DNA of 64,000 nt from Trichococcus sp. K1Tr (GTDB taxonomy: Bacteria; Bacillota; Bacilli; Lactobacillales; Aerococcaceae): contig NZ_JAQMHR010000009.1 of NCBI RefSeq assembly GCF_028309625.1, forward strand, positions 41,846 through 105,845, given 5' to 3'. The notes beneath the pieces are model-generated. The model was given only the letters and a program-made list of their open reading frames with translations. It was not told the DNA's origin and did not search any database. Shown piece after piece: positions 34,195 to 43,735 of the stretch. Each line of letters begins with the position of its first letter. Position 1 is the first letter of the stretch. Made by a program: the position numbers and the translations under genes.

Positions 34195-36075
34195 CTATTT
34201 CGTACCTCTTTTCTCCAGCATCTCAATAAGTCCTTGTGCATCATCCACTTTTTTCAGATCATTGATCAGAGTGGGATCATTGATGACCTTAAAGACAAAA
34301 TCATATACCTGCATCAAAATTCTTTCTTGCTGCTCAGAAATTTTCTCGGGTGTCACTAGAAATAACATCAAGGAAAACGCATCGTTGCGGTTGGCCATCG
34401 TGATGTTCCCCAGGACAAACACCAACTTGTTGATGTTAGGGTCGGTCAAATGGGGGAAAGCTACCTTGTTTTCATAAATCATTGTGTGTCTTTCTTCTTT
34501 TTCCACGAACCGGTCCAGAATATCCTCGGACAAGCGATATCTTCTGGAAAGGTAGGACATGATCTCTTCCACGTAATCAAAGTAACCCATTTGACCTTTT
34601 AGATTGACGAGGTGATAACTGATGTCCTCGTTTGTCAGGTATTTGATGTTGTATTGATCTTTTTCCACGGCATAGATCTTTTGGGCCAAATCGTCCGGGC
34701 TGACCAATCTGTCGATCTTGATGACAGGGACTTCGGTGTCCACGGAAATCTCTTCGGTTGTGAAAAGCAGCCGGAACCGCTTCAATTTTTCTTTCGGCAG
34801 GCTGTCGGTATTGATGTGGACGATATTCATCTCACTTCCGACGATCTCTTTGATCTGCCTGCAGATCAGCTCAAAACTCCCTCTTCCAAGGTTGGTGATG
34901 ATGCCGACATCCCTTGTGCTTTTGCCTTTGGAATCGTTCGCTTGCCTTTCATCCAGCATCAGTGCGTAATAGACAGCCAGATAGCTGATATCGTCCGCGC
35001 TGGCGCTCAATTGGTACAAGCGGTTCAGTTCCGACAGCGAAATCTTCGCCAGCTCGAAGGCCAAAGGATATTTGAGTTTGATCTGTTCCAGATACAGGTC
35101 CGTATTCGGAATCCGGAAGACGAGCCTGTTTATCAAGAAAAGCAGATGGTATTTGACTTTGTCGAAGAAGGCTTCTTCATCGATCTCGATCATGACCTGA
35201 TCGCGTACCGTCTTCAGCATGCTGGAAACGACTTGTCTCAATACCTCTTCGTTTTCGGCGTTTTCTGTTCCTTTTACGTAGGCCGAATTCCTCGTGTTGA
35301 TCGGGAAGGCTAGAAAAGCAATTTCATGGTCATTCAACACAACCGCAAATTTCTTCTGCAGCAGTTGGGTATAGGCGATGATGTTCGCTGAATCCGCCTC
35401 GAAGTTTTTGTACATCGGAATTTCGGAATCTATCGTATGCTCATGCGACACCCGGTGAACGCTTACAGCCAGCGCCTTATAAAGCAGTTCTTTCGCCTGC
35501 TCATCCAGCTTGTAGGCTTGGCTGAGTCCGTCAAGCGCAGCCTGGATTTCTTGGTCCGGCAGAAAGGTCATCTGCAGCAACTCGAAGACTTCATAGATCA
35601 GGACCAAGCGGGTGCCGAATTCACTGCACTGGAAGGTGATGCCTTTGTTCGGGATTCCGACGACTTTCGCGTTGTATTTCTCCAAAAGCTGCTTCAGCTT
35701 TTTGAGGTCGTTGTTCACCGTGCTCCTGCTTACGCTCATTTCTTCGGAGAGGTCTCCGATATTCAGGTACTCCTCTGTGCATATCAAGCGGTACAACAGA
35801 TACGCGATCCTGCATTCTACCTTATTGAAGTCCTGATGGATATTGTAATGAAGTGTGTTGAATATGTTCGCCCCCTCCTTTCTGACGATGGCTAATTGCG
35901 ATTCATCCGTGTGCCGGATTGTTAAGAACCCCTTGTAGACATCGTTCAATTCCGAAATGATCGTTTTGATCTGGTATTTGTTTTTTCCCGACGCTTCCTC
36001 GAGACTTTGAAGATCCGTTTCTTTATTTGAAAGTAAACTTCTCAGCAAAACTTCTCTATCACTTGCCGTTGACAT
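34195..36075 (-). CDS. gutR: PRD-containing transcriptional activator of the sorbitol operon
   Basis: The 626-aa regulator has an N-terminal HTH/Mga-like DNA-binding region (about 1-160) and two PTS regulatory domains (about 180-400) containing the phospho-sites H-E-H and similar. An EIIB-like domain around 405-490 and a C-terminal EIIA-type domain with VAFPHL follow. No clear Cys is seen in the IIB loop (I-T-N-L-G-R-G-S). It lies between gutD and gutM, 15 bases after gutD. Two copies of TTTGAACTAAT upstream of gutD are candidate binding sites. Confidence 0.88.
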   Translation of the reverse strand: MSTASDREVLLRSLLSNKETDLQSLEEASGKNKYQIKTIISELNDVYKGFLTIRHTDESQLAIVRKEGANIFNTLHYNIHQDFNKVECRIAYLLYRLICTEEYLNIGDLSEEMSVSRSTVNNDLKKLKQLLEKYNAKVVGIPNKGITFQCSEFGTRLVLIYEVFELLQMTFLPDQEIQAALDGLSQAYKLDEQAKELLYKALAVSVHRVSHEHTIDSEIPMYKNFEADSANIIAYTQLLQKKFAVVLNDHEIAFLAFPINTRNSAYVKGTENAENEEVLRQVVSSMLKTVRDQVMIEIDEEAFFDKVKYHLLFLINRLVFRIPNTDLYLEQIKLKYPLAFELAKISLSELNRLYQLSASADDISYLAVYYALMLDERQANDSKGKSTRDVGIITNLGRGSFELICRQIKEIVGSEMNIVHINTDSLPKEKLKRFRLLFTTEEISVDTEVPVIKIDRLVSPDDLAQKIYAVEKDQYNIKYLTNEDISYHLVNLKGQMGYFDYVEEIMSYLSRRYRLSEDILDRFVEKEERHTMIYENKVAFPHLTDPNINKLVFVLGNITMANRNDAFSLMLFLVTPEKISEQQERILMQVYDFVFKVINDPTLINDLKKVDDAQGLIEMLEKRGTK

Positions 36076-36090
36076 GTTAATGCCCCCATA

Positions 36091-36894
36091 CTATCCTCTA
36101 GATTTCCCGCCTGTAATGTTGATTGTTGTACCAGTGATATAAGCGGATTTATTGGAAGATAAGAATGCCACCAAGTAGCCGATTTCATCCAATTTTCCGA
36201 CGCGTCCCAATGGAATGCTCTTTTCATACCCTGTATCCAACTGATCAACCGGTATGTTTCTTGTGTAAGCCAAAGCTTCATTGTAGGCAGGAGTTGTCAA
36301 TCCTGTTTTTTCGTTGATCCCCGGTGCGACACCGACGACTTTGATGCCAAATTTACCCAGTTCTTTTGCCCATGAACGCGTATAAGAATTCGTAGCGCCT
36401 TTTGTTGCTGAATAGATGCTTTGACCGACCGAACCTTCCATGCCGGACTCGGAAGAGATGTTGATGATCGTGCCTTCCACTTTGTTCTTCAGCATGTTTC
36501 TGACGACGGCTTGTGTAGTGAATACCATTCCTTTTTGATTGACTGCTGTCATTTTGTCGAATGAGGCTTCATCGATTTCGTAGTTTCTTTCATCACTGTA
36601 GACATCCACCAATAGACGCGGCAAGTTCATACCTGCATTATTGACCAAAACATCGATTTTGCCAAATTTCTCAACAGCTTTTTCGACCATTGCCTCGATG
36701 CTCTCGATGGAAGTCACATCTGTCTTCACATTCAGTTTACCATAAACATTTGTTCCCGTTTCAACACTCAAATCCGCCACAACGACGTTTGCGCCTTGTT
36801 GTTTCAAGTGATCCGCGATGTGTAAGCCGATGCCTGAATTGCCTCCTGTAACGATAACCGTTTTTCCGTCTAATTCCAACCAGTTGTTTGCCAT
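36091..36894 (-). CDS. gutD: Sorbitol-6-phosphate 2-dehydrogenase (short-chain dehydrogenase)
   Basis: The 267-aa SDR enzyme oxidises sorbitol-6-phosphate to fructose-6-phosphate with NAD. The cofactor loop G-G-N-S-G-I-G is at about 17-23, NNAGM near 87 and catalytic Ser plus Y-S-A-T-K-G near 150-165. It is first in the sorbitol operon. ATG 36894 follows GAAAGGGG at a longish spacing, and TATACT stands about 45 bases upstream as a likely -10. Confidence 0.9.
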   Translation of the reverse strand: MANNWLELDGKTVIVTGGNSGIGLHIADHLKQQGANVVVADLSVETGTNVYGKLNVKTDVTSIESIEAMVEKAVEKFGKIDVLVNNAGMNLPRLLVDVYSDERNYEIDEASFDKMTAVNQKGMVFTTQAVVRNMLKNKVEGTIINISSESGMEGSVGQSIYSATKGATNSYTRSWAKELGKFGIKVVGVAPGINEKTGLTTPAYNEALAYTRNIPVDQLDTGYEKSIPLGRVGKLDEIGYLVAFLSSNKSAYITGTTINITGGKSRG

Positions 36895-36990
36895 AATGTT
36901 TTGTATCCCCTTTCAATCTCTATAGTCCAGAGTATAGACCAAATAAAAAATAAATTAATACAGACCTCGGACCGGAAAAGGTGTCCAATT

Positions 36991-37192
36991 TTTGAACTAA
37001 TTCAATTGCTGGAATTTAGAGGGATGGGATAAAAATCATATTTGATGGTCTGATTCCTGGAAAAGCGCGCCACGAATGGGAAAAACTGATTTTTTACGCC
37101 TGCAGTTTCCAGAGCAGCAAAACTTTTTCAAGTGAAAAAAGCGAATTAGTGCAATCATTGCTTCACTGCAGTGCTATTATCTTTGAACTAAT
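36991..37192. promoter_or_regulatory. Direct repeat TTTGAACTAAT upstream of the sorbitol operon
   Basis: TTTGAACTAAT occurs at 36991-37001 and 37182-37192, each followed within a few bases by TTCAA (inverted partner). The 380-base gap between gutD and glmS holds no gene, so these may be activator sites for the sorbitol operon. Confidence 0.35.
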
Positions 37193-37208
37193 CGGACCTA
37201 TTCAAACG

Positions 37209-37255
37209 CAAAAAAACATCCTTTCACTTATTAAATAATAAGCGAAAGGATGTTA
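37209..37255 (-). terminator. Terminator of glmS
   Basis: On the minus strand AACATCCTTTCGCTTATTA pairs with its near-perfect complement around TT, followed by seven T residues. It lies 22 bases after the glmS stop. Confidence 0.92.
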
Positions 37256-37276
37256 TAAGTATGCATTTAATTAAAA

Positions 37277-39085
37277 TTACTCAACCGTAACGGATTTAGC
37301 CAAGTTTCTTGGCTTGTCGACGTCATAGCCACGGTGAAGCGTTGCGTAGTAAGCCATCAATTGTGTCGGAACGACTGTCATCAGTGGCGCTAGCGCTGGG
37401 TGAACAGCCGGCAAGATGATTTGGTCGTTTTCGTTGGCCAAACCTTTCATTGCAAATACACAAGTGTTTGCGCCGCGTGAACGCACCTCTTCAATGTTTC
37501 CGCGGGTATGGCTTGCCATGTCTGCTTGGGTAATGATAGCCAATACCGGTGTTCCTTCTTCGATCAAGGCGATTGTGCCGTGCTTCAATTCTCCGGCAGC
37601 AAAACCTTCTGTTTGGATATAAGAAATTTCTTTCAGTTTCAATGCAGCTTCCATCGATACGAAGTAATCCAAACCGCGGCCGATGTAGAAAGCATTGCGG
37701 GTGTTCGGCAAGTAGATGTCAGCCAACTCAGCGATGCGCTCTTTGTCATCGATGATTGATTCCATCGCATTTGCGACGATCCCTAATTCATGGACCATGT
37801 CGATTCCCATATCATGACCCGTTCTCGCGCCTAACGCATCCGACAAGACAGCCAAGACAGCGATTTGCGCCGTGTAAGCTTTCGTTGAAGCGACTGCGAT
37901 TTCAGGACCTGCATGCAACAGCAACGTGTAGTCCGCTTCACGCGACAAGGTCGAACCAGCCACGTTTGTGATCGTCAAAGCTGGGTATCCCCATTCTTTT
38001 ACTTTCACCAATACTTGGCGGCTATCCGCAGTCTCCCCACTTTGGGTAAGGAAGATAAAGAACGGATTGCCTTTCAATAGTGGTGGGTTGTAGGAAAATT
38101 CGCTGGCGACATGCACTTCTGTCGGTATCTGTGCAATTTTTTCCAGATAATGTTTTCCTACCCAACCGGAATGGTAGCTCGTTCCGCAAGCCACGATATG
38201 GATGCGGTCAGCTTCCAACATAGCAGTAGTCAATTCTTCAGGAACAGTCAGGCGACCTTCTGCATTTTGGTATTTTTGGATGATGTTACGCATAACAGCA
38301 GGTTGCTCATCGATTTCTTTCAACATGTAGTAAGGGTATGTCCCTTTTTCCAGGTCGCTGGCATCGATTTCGGCCGTATAGGGATTACGTGTTACGGTTT
38401 TTCCGTCCAATTTTTCGATTGTGACGCCATCAGCCGTCAATGTGATCATTTCGCCGTCGTGGATTTCCACATATTGGTTCGTGATCTGAACAGTAGCCAT
38501 CGCATCGCTGGCAACGACGTTGAAGTCATCACCCAAACCGATCAACATTGGGCTTTTGTTTTTGGCTGCGTAAAAGACATCCGGTGCTTGTGCATCCACT
38601 AAAGCGAAAGCGTAAGAGCCTCTTACGATCGACAAAGCGCGGCGCAAAGCCTCTTTTCCGTTCAGGTTTTCTTCGGCAGCGATTTTCCCGATTAGCTGCA
38701 CAACGATTTCTGTGTCTGTTTGGCTGACGAAAGTGACATCCTGCAAATACTCATCTTTGATTTCTTTGAAGTTTTCAATGACCCCATTATGGACCAATGT
38801 GAAACGTCCATCCGCAGATTGGTGCGGGTGTGCATTCTCTGCGCTCGGCACGCCATGCGTTGCCCATCTTGTGTGTCCGATGCCTACATGCGCCTCGACC
38901 TGTCTGTCGACGATTGCACGCAAATCCGCGATGCGGCCTTTTTCCTTGAATACATGACCTTGGTTTTCAGCGTCTACGACAAAAATACCGGCTGAATCAT
39001 AACCACGGTATTCCAATTTTTCTAATCCATGCAACAATACCTCTTGTACATTGCCTTTTCCTACATATCCAACTATTCCACACAT
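37277..39085 (-). CDS. glmS: Glutamine--fructose-6-phosphate aminotransferase
   Basis: The 602-aa enzyme makes glucosamine-6-phosphate from fructose-6-phosphate and glutamine, the first step to UDP-GlcNAc. The mature N-terminus C-G-I-V-G-Y carries the glutaminase nucleophile. The glutaminase domain spans about 1-240 and two SIS isomerase domains follow (C-G-T-S-Y-H-S near 345; T-Q-S-G-E-T-A-D). The C-terminus ends AKSVTVE as in the family. ATG 39085 is required to expose Cys; the frame extends upstream into the ribozyme. Expression is controlled by the glmS ribozyme. Confidence 0.95.
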   Translation of the reverse strand: MCGIVGYVGKGNVQEVLLHGLEKLEYRGYDSAGIFVVDAENQGHVFKEKGRIADLRAIVDRQVEAHVGIGHTRWATHGVPSAENAHPHQSADGRFTLVHNGVIENFKEIKDEYLQDVTFVSQTDTEIVVQLIGKIAAEENLNGKEALRRALSIVRGSYAFALVDAQAPDVFYAAKNKSPMLIGLGDDFNVVASDAMATVQITNQYVEIHDGEMITLTADGVTIEKLDGKTVTRNPYTAEIDASDLEKGTYPYYMLKEIDEQPAVMRNIIQKYQNAEGRLTVPEELTTAMLEADRIHIVACGTSYHSGWVGKHYLEKIAQIPTEVHVASEFSYNPPLLKGNPFFIFLTQSGETADSRQVLVKVKEWGYPALTITNVAGSTLSREADYTLLLHAGPEIAVASTKAYTAQIAVLAVLSDALGARTGHDMGIDMVHELGIVANAMESIIDDKERIAELADIYLPNTRNAFYIGRGLDYFVSMEAALKLKEISYIQTEGFAAGELKHGTIALIEEGTPVLAIITQADMASHTRGNIEEVRSRGANTCVFAMKGLANENDQIILPAVHPALAPLMTVVPTQLMAYYATLHRGYDVDKPRNLAKSVTVE

Positions 39086-39129
39086 AAGCGTAAAAATCCC
39101 CTTTATTATCTCGATTTTTTCTGGGTGTG

Positions 39130-39296
39130 GGGATTGATCTCTGTAAGACCGTTTCGGGCTCTGCAGCCGCATAAGGGTCTTTTTTGCCTCAATCCTGTAG
39201 ACTACACTTGCCTTGGGTCATCCGCCGAATCCTTCGATAAACCCAATCCTCGTCACTTCAGGGCCAATGTTCCTGTGCTCCCTGAAGTCTGGCGCT
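39130..39296 (-). ncRNA. glmS ribozyme
   Basis: On the minus strand the sequence AGCGCCAGA starts the core, with self-cleavage expected just 5' of the first G (39295). It is followed by TGACGAGG, then ATCGAAGG, TTCGGCGGATG and further conserved elements. These are the hallmarks of the glucosamine-6-phosphate-activated ribozyme, located directly upstream of glmS. Confidence 0.9.
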
Positions 39297-39350
39297 ATCC
39301 ATTTGCTTCTTCCTCTATCCTCCTAGCTTTATATTTTCCAGAATATATGC

Positions 39351-39380
39351 ATTTTATCCTACAAACAGTGACCTTGTCAA
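39351..39380 (-). promoter_or_regulatory. glmS promoter
   Basis: On the minus strand TTGACA (39375-39380), 18 bases, TAAAAT (39351-39356), about 55 bases upstream of the ribozyme cleavage site. Confidence 0.7.
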
Positions 39381-39445
39381 AGCGTTTTTGGTCCGGTTTC
39401 ACTTGTAACGCTGGTTTGGAGAGCTATTTAAGAAAAACTTATACT

Positions 39446-39502
39446 CGTTGTGCCGTTTGATTTCATCAAGATGCATCAAATGGTCACTTGACCGGCACAA
39501 CG
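39446..39502 (-). terminator. Long hairpin after mtlD, probable terminator
   Basis: CGTTGTGCCG and CGGCACAACG form a perfect 10-bp stem, with TTTGAT/ATCAAA nested inside. It lies about 35 bases after mtlD; on the minus strand a T-rich stretch follows after about 8 bases. The large loop makes a regulatory structure an alternative. Confidence 0.5.
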
Positions 39503-39537
39503 GGCATAGTTGAAAGTTGCTGATAGAACTGCGGTGA

Positions 39538-40686
39538 TCAAGCCACCTTATACGCGTACTTCTCGACGTTCTGTTTGATGCTGCCCAAGATTTTTTGATT
39601 GTCTATCCCGGTTACTTCCGAAATGATTTTATCCAAGCCTTTTTGCAGGATCATTTCCTTCAGTTCTTGGCATTGTTCATCTTCCGGGTCGAAATAATTG
39701 AAGACCATGCCGATCGTTTCCAGCAAGTGGAAAGGCATCTCATCGATTTGGGTCAATTCAACCATCGGACGGATGAAGCGCTCATGATTGCCCAATTTTC
39801 TTAAAGGCGTACGCGCCACACGGGAGATAGCATCGGAAATATATTTGTTTTGGAAGCGACCGATGATTTTCTCAATATATTTCTCGTGTTCCGCCGCATC
39901 GAATCCCCATTTAGCGATCAGCAATTTGCCGGTTTCATGCAAGACGGAGCGCAATTGGATGACGACCAGATGATCTTGCATCGCTTCATCGATGGTTTCA
40001 TAGCCCTGCAGAGCGCCTGTATAGGCTACCGTAGCGTGCCCTGTATTGACGCTGAACAGTTTGCGTTCGATATAAGGCTCCAGATCGTTCACATAGGTAA
40101 CGCCTTCCAGACGGATCGAGCTTTTGCAGGCAGTCCCTTGTACGACCCACTCGCTGAATGGCTCCACTTGTACAAAGAGCGGATCCGCATGTTGCTGCAT
40201 CGGCACGATCCGGTCCACCGCCGCATCGGGAAATCCTACGTATTGGTCAAGGTATGCCGTATCCGTGCAATGTTTCTTGACTTCCTCAGCCAGGAAAGTC
40301 GAGCCGCCAATCATGTTTTCGCAGGCGATGATGTCGATGGGCTGCTGGATGTTCCGGGCTGCACGCGCCTCGATCCCTTCTGCGATCAATTGCGCGATTC
40401 TAGGCAAAATATTCGGACCGATGGCAGTCGTGAGGAGATCCGCTTCTACGATCGCTTCAACGACTTTGTCTGCTTCCTTGGCATTGTTCAGGCCTGTGAC
40501 GTTCTGGATTTGGATCTGTTCGCGTGACTCGTCCGCCAATTCGATCGTATAGTTGCCTCGCGATTTCAAGGCTTCGATGATTGTATCGTTCACATCCACA
40601 AAAGTGATTGCGTACCCGTTGTGATTCAAAATTTCCCCGATAAAGCCGCGGCCGATATTTCCGGCACCAAAATGTACTGCTTTCAT
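39538..40686 (-). CDS. mtlD: Mannitol-1-phosphate 5-dehydrogenase
   Basis: The 382-aa enzyme oxidises mannitol-1-phosphate to fructose-6-phosphate. The N-terminus KAVHFGAGNIGRGFIGE is the family's nucleotide-binding signature. The catalytic Lys/Asn region lies near 200-220 (V-N-T-G-H-A). ATG 40686 is eight bases after GGGAG; the ATG two codons earlier is too close. It is last in the operon mtlA-mtlF-mtlD. Confidence 0.94.
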   Translation of the reverse strand: MKAVHFGAGNIGRGFIGEILNHNGYAITFVDVNDTIIEALKSRGNYTIELADESREQIQIQNVTGLNNAKEADKVVEAIVEADLLTTAIGPNILPRIAQLIAEGIEARAARNIQQPIDIIACENMIGGSTFLAEEVKKHCTDTAYLDQYVGFPDAAVDRIVPMQQHADPLFVQVEPFSEWVVQGTACKSSIRLEGVTYVNDLEPYIERKLFSVNTGHATVAYTGALQGYETIDEAMQDHLVVIQLRSVLHETGKLLIAKWGFDAAEHEKYIEKIIGRFQNKYISDAISRVARTPLRKLGNHERFIRPMVELTQIDEMPFHLLETIGMVFNYFDPEDEQCQELKEMILQKGLDKIISEVTGIDNQKILGSIKQNVEKYAYKVA

Positions 40687-40698
40687 TTTCATCTCTCC

Positions 40699-41136
40699 CT
40701 ATGCAATGGCTAAGCTGCCAGTGATTTCATCTTTTGTCAAAGCGTCTGCCAAAGTCACGACGTTATCCACGTCGCTGCAATACAGCGCAATTTTTTGGAT
40801 CAACTGCAGGTGGTCGTCGCCGACCCCTGCGATGCCGAACAGCACGGTCGCCAATTTTTCTTCCTGCTCGTCGCCGAAATCAACGCCGTCAGGCACTTGT
40901 ACAACGCAGATGCCTGATTTTTTCACGTGGTCCTTGGCAGCATCGGTGCCATGGGGAATCGCGATGAAATTCCCCATATACACTGACAACATCCGATCCC
41001 GTTGCACCATGGCCTCCACATAATCCGTATCCACACAGCCTGCTTCCACTAATTTTTGGCCGCAAAAACGGATGGCTTCTTCTTTTGAAGCAAAAGCTTT
41101 ATTCAAAACGATCATTTCTGTATCTAAATTATTCAT
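40699..41136 (-). CDS. mtlF: PTS mannitol-specific EIIA
   Basis: The 145-aa phosphocarrier has the phosphohistidine in A-I-P-H-G-T and the standard EIIA fructose/mannitol fold. It is 16 bases after mtlA and 12 bases before mtlD. A second paralogue is encoded at 43281-43715. Confidence 0.92.
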   Translation of the reverse strand: MNNLDTEMIVLNKAFASKEEAIRFCGQKLVEAGCVDTDYVEAMVQRDRMLSVYMGNFIAIPHGTDAAKDHVKKSGICVVQVPDGVDFGDEQEEKLATVLFGIAGVGDDHLQLIQKIALYCSDVDNVVTLADALTKDEITGSLAIA

Positions 41137-41152
41137 TTTAATCTTCCTCTCC

Positions 41153-42892
41153 TTAAGCGATTTGCTTCAAGTTGGCTACGACGCTCTCATATTTAGGCGT
41201 AGTGATCAGACTGTCGACTGACAGATGGACGGCTGCAGGAACTTTTTGCTTTGCCGCTTGCGTCAGACTGTTTTTGCTGATGACCAACGTTTGCGGTGTT
41301 GCTTCAAGCTCGTTGATATGCACTTTTCTTAAAGGTATATCCAGCGCTTCCCTCTCCAAAATCCGTTCCACTACTTTTTGTCCCATCGTGGCGGAGCCTT
41401 TGCGGTCATCATGGACCAAGACGATTTCGTTGATGTTCGCCAAGTCAAAGTCCAGGACCGGCGCTGGTTTTGCAACGACTGTTTCTTTCAGGTCGGTGCC
41501 GGACAATGTGGCCACGATTTCATCGTATTTTGGCGAATTCAGGAAATTCTCAATCGCCACAAAAGTTGCATTCGGTGCTTTCTGTTGGGCCCGATTCTTC
41601 AGTTCTTCCTGGGTTACGATCAACGTGTTGGCTGCATCCGTCAGATTATTGATGGCGCGGTTGGTGACGTCTTGCGTTAACCCGGCTGCATTGATTTTTT
41701 TGCGTAGGATGGAAGCACCCATTGCGCTCGATCCCATCCCTGCGTCGCAAGCAAAAATGATGTGTTGGATCCCAGTCAGGCTTGTTTGTCCTGCTAAGCC
41801 TTTTGCGCTTAATTTTGCCACTTGGGTCGCTTTGACGCTTTCTTCAAACGTGTCGACTGCTTCTTTGGAGTCTGCCTTCAAAATGACTGCTGCTACCGCA
41901 AAAGATGCTGCTGCACCGGCGACAACCCCCAAAATGACTGGCAAGTAAGAGCCCATCGGCGTCATAGCCAAAATCGCGATGATCGAACCTGGTGAAGCAG
42001 GAGCCCGCAAACCAGCGCCTAAAAGTTGGAAAACAAAGCTTCCGGAAACACCGCCCGAGATGACTGCCAGGAATAATAACGGTTTCATCATGACGTAAGG
42101 GAAATAGATTTCATGGATACCACCCAAGAAGTGGATGATCATCGCGCCCGGCGCTGTCGATTTCGCTGAGCCTTTTCCGAATAGGGTGAAAGCCAACAGC
42201 ACGCCCAAACCAGGACCAGGATTTGCTTCAAGCAAGAAGAGGATCGAACGGCCAGTCTCGCTGACTTGTTCCGTTCCTAACGGTGTCAAAATCCCGTGAT
42301 TGATTGCATTGTTCAGGAAAAGAATTTTTGCTGGTTCGATGAAGATATTCGTTAAAGGAATCAATTGTGCGTTCAGGATCGTTTCAACCCCAGCTGCCAT
42401 TGCTTGTGTCAAACGGTCAACCACTGGGCCGATTGCCTGAAACCCTACAAGTGCCAAAGCGAACCCGATCAAGCCTGCCGAGAAATTGTTGACGAGCATT
42501 TCAAAACCTGTCTTGATTTTGCTCTGGAAAATCGCATCAAATTTCTTGATCGTGAAACCGCCCAACGGTCCCATGATCATGGCGCCCATGATCATCGGAA
42601 TTTCTGTCCCTACGATCACACCCATTGTGGCGATGGCGCCGACTACCGCACCGCGTTCGCCTGCGATCACTTTACCTCCTGTATAACCGACCAACAGAGG
42701 GATTAAATACGTTAGCATCGGGCCGACCATCGAAGCGAAGGATTCATTCGGCAAATACCCATCCGGGATAAATAATGCCGTTAAAACTCCCCAGGCGATC
42801 AGCGCCCCTATATTCGGCATCACCATGCTTGAGAGCGTACTGCCTAACTTTTGAACCTTTGCCTTCAGCGAGGCTTGTTGTGTCTGTTCCAT
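41153..42892 (-). CDS. mtlA: PTS mannitol-specific EIICB with an extra C-terminal IIB-like domain
   Basis: The 579-aa protein has a IIC membrane domain (about 1-345), with the conserved [10 protein letters not shown] segment. A IIB domain follows with the phospho-cysteine in [13 protein letters not shown] (near 380). The last 110 residues repeat the IIB pattern ([15 protein letters not shown] through P-K-Y-E-S-V-V) but with His in place of Cys, so this second copy is probably regulatory or vestigial. Bacillus MtlA (about 478 aa) lacks it. It is first in the operon with mtlF and mtlD. Confidence 0.9.
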   Translation of the reverse strand: MEQTQQASLKAKVQKLGSTLSSMVMPNIGALIAWGVLTALFIPDGYLPNESFASMVGPMLTYLIPLLVGYTGGKVIAGERGAVVGAIATMGVIVGTEIPMIMGAMIMGPLGGFTIKKFDAIFQSKIKTGFEMLVNNFSAGLIGFALALVGFQAIGPVVDRLTQAMAAGVETILNAQLIPLTNIFIEPAKILFLNNAINHGILTPLGTEQVSETGRSILFLLEANPGPGLGVLLAFTLFGKGSAKSTAPGAMIIHFLGGIHEIYFPYVMMKPLLFLAVISGGVSGSFVFQLLGAGLRAPASPGSIIAILAMTPMGSYLPVILGVVAGAAASFAVAAVILKADSKEAVDTFEESVKATQVAKLSAKGLAGQTSLTGIQHIIFACDAGMGSSAMGASILRKKINAAGLTQDVTNRAINNLTDAANTLIVTQEELKNRAQQKAPNATFVAIENFLNSPKYDEIVATLSGTDLKETVVAKPAPVLDFDLANINEIVLVHDDRKGSATMGQKVVERILEREALDIPLRKVHINELEATPQTLVISKNSLTQAAKQKVPAAVHLSVDSLITTPKYESVVANLKQIA

Positions 42893-43040
42893 CTTTTGTT
42901 TCTCCCTTCAAACTGTTTCTTTTGATGTCTTTATTGTATGCGCTTCCCTTTCTGGTTTATAGTCGTGCTTTGGCACGTTTATTTGTGCCAGGTCTTGATT
43001 CGCGTATTGGGAGCGCCGGCACCGAAATCTGTTTCACTCT

Positions 43041-43205
43041 TCTCCGGGGAACGGAGGCTTCGCCGGAGTTCGGCCCACATTCTGCTTGTGATCTCCGATA
43101 AGCATAGCTTCATCGAAGTTAAGTAGGGTTATTACCGGCAATCTCCGGTTAACGTACTCTTTACCGGAGCTGTGCCCTCATTCCTTCGCGCTCCTCCGGT
43201 TAGCA
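43041..43205 (-). repeat. Copy of the CTCCGG-rich structured repeat, opposite orientation
   Basis: The segment at 43042-43082 is the reverse complement of the conserved tail of the copies at 510-838 (AATGTGGGC, ACTCCGGCGAAGCCTCCGTTC, CCGGAG). Further CTCCGGT/ACCGGAG pairs reach to about 43200. It fills the gap between the mtlF2 terminator and mtlA. Confidence 0.75.
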
Positions 43206-43209
43206 GGCG

Positions 43210-43259
43210 CAAAAAAAGCAAGCAACATTCCACCGGGTGGGATGCTGCTTGCTTTTTGC
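43210..43259 (-). terminator. Terminator of the mtlA2-mtlR-mtlF2 operon
   Basis: AAAAAGCAAGCA and TGCTTGCTTTTT pair, with an inner CCACC/GGGTGG arm, and runs of A and T on either side. It is bidirectional in form. Confidence 0.88.
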
Positions 43260-43280
43260 ACTTATTTTGACTTGTACCTG

Positions 43281-43715
43281 CTAGCTGTTTTGGAGAATGG
43301 TTTGGACCGCCCGCAGATCTTTGGCATCGCTCAACGCCATCACGTTTTCGATATCCGAGCAGAAAAAAGCGATGTCCTGCAAAGCTTCCAATTGTTTTTC
43401 CTTGAGGGCCACCACAAAAAGAATGGTTGCGATTTGCGGTTCCTTGTCACTGCCGAAGTTGACGCCGTCAGGCACCTGAATCAAGCAGATGCCTTCTTCT
43501 TCAATATAGGGCTTTGCCTCGCTGTCCCCGTGAGGCAAAGCGACAAAATTACCGACATAGACACTCACTTTACGGTGGCGCGCCAGCATCGATTGGATGT
43601 ATGGCTGGGACACCAAACCTTGCACCACCAGAAATTCCCCGGCGGCGATGATCGCCGCTTCGGCTGTGCTGTAGGTTTTATCCAACAGAATATGCTCATC
43701 TTTGATCGTAATCAT
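43281..43715 (-). CDS. Second PTS mannitol-specific EIIA
   Basis: The 144-aa paralogue of mtlF has the phosphohistidine in A-L-P-H-G-D. It closes the operon mtlA2-mtlR-mtlF2, 20 bases after mtlR. It could phosphorylate either MtlA paralogue or the regulator (inference). Confidence 0.9.
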   Translation of the reverse strand: MITIKDEHILLDKTYSTAEAAIIAAGEFLVVQGLVSQPYIQSMLARHRKVSVYVGNFVALPHGDSEAKPYIEEEGICLIQVPDGVNFGSDKEPQIATILFVVALKEKQLEALQDIAFFCSDIENVMALSDAKDLRAVQTILQNS

Positions 43716-43735
43716 ACGGACTCCTCACTTCTTTT

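Noticed and set aside
39029..39460. 143-codon plus-strand frame opposite the glmS leader
   Set aside because: It is antisense to the glmS ribozyme and promoter and has no ribosome site.
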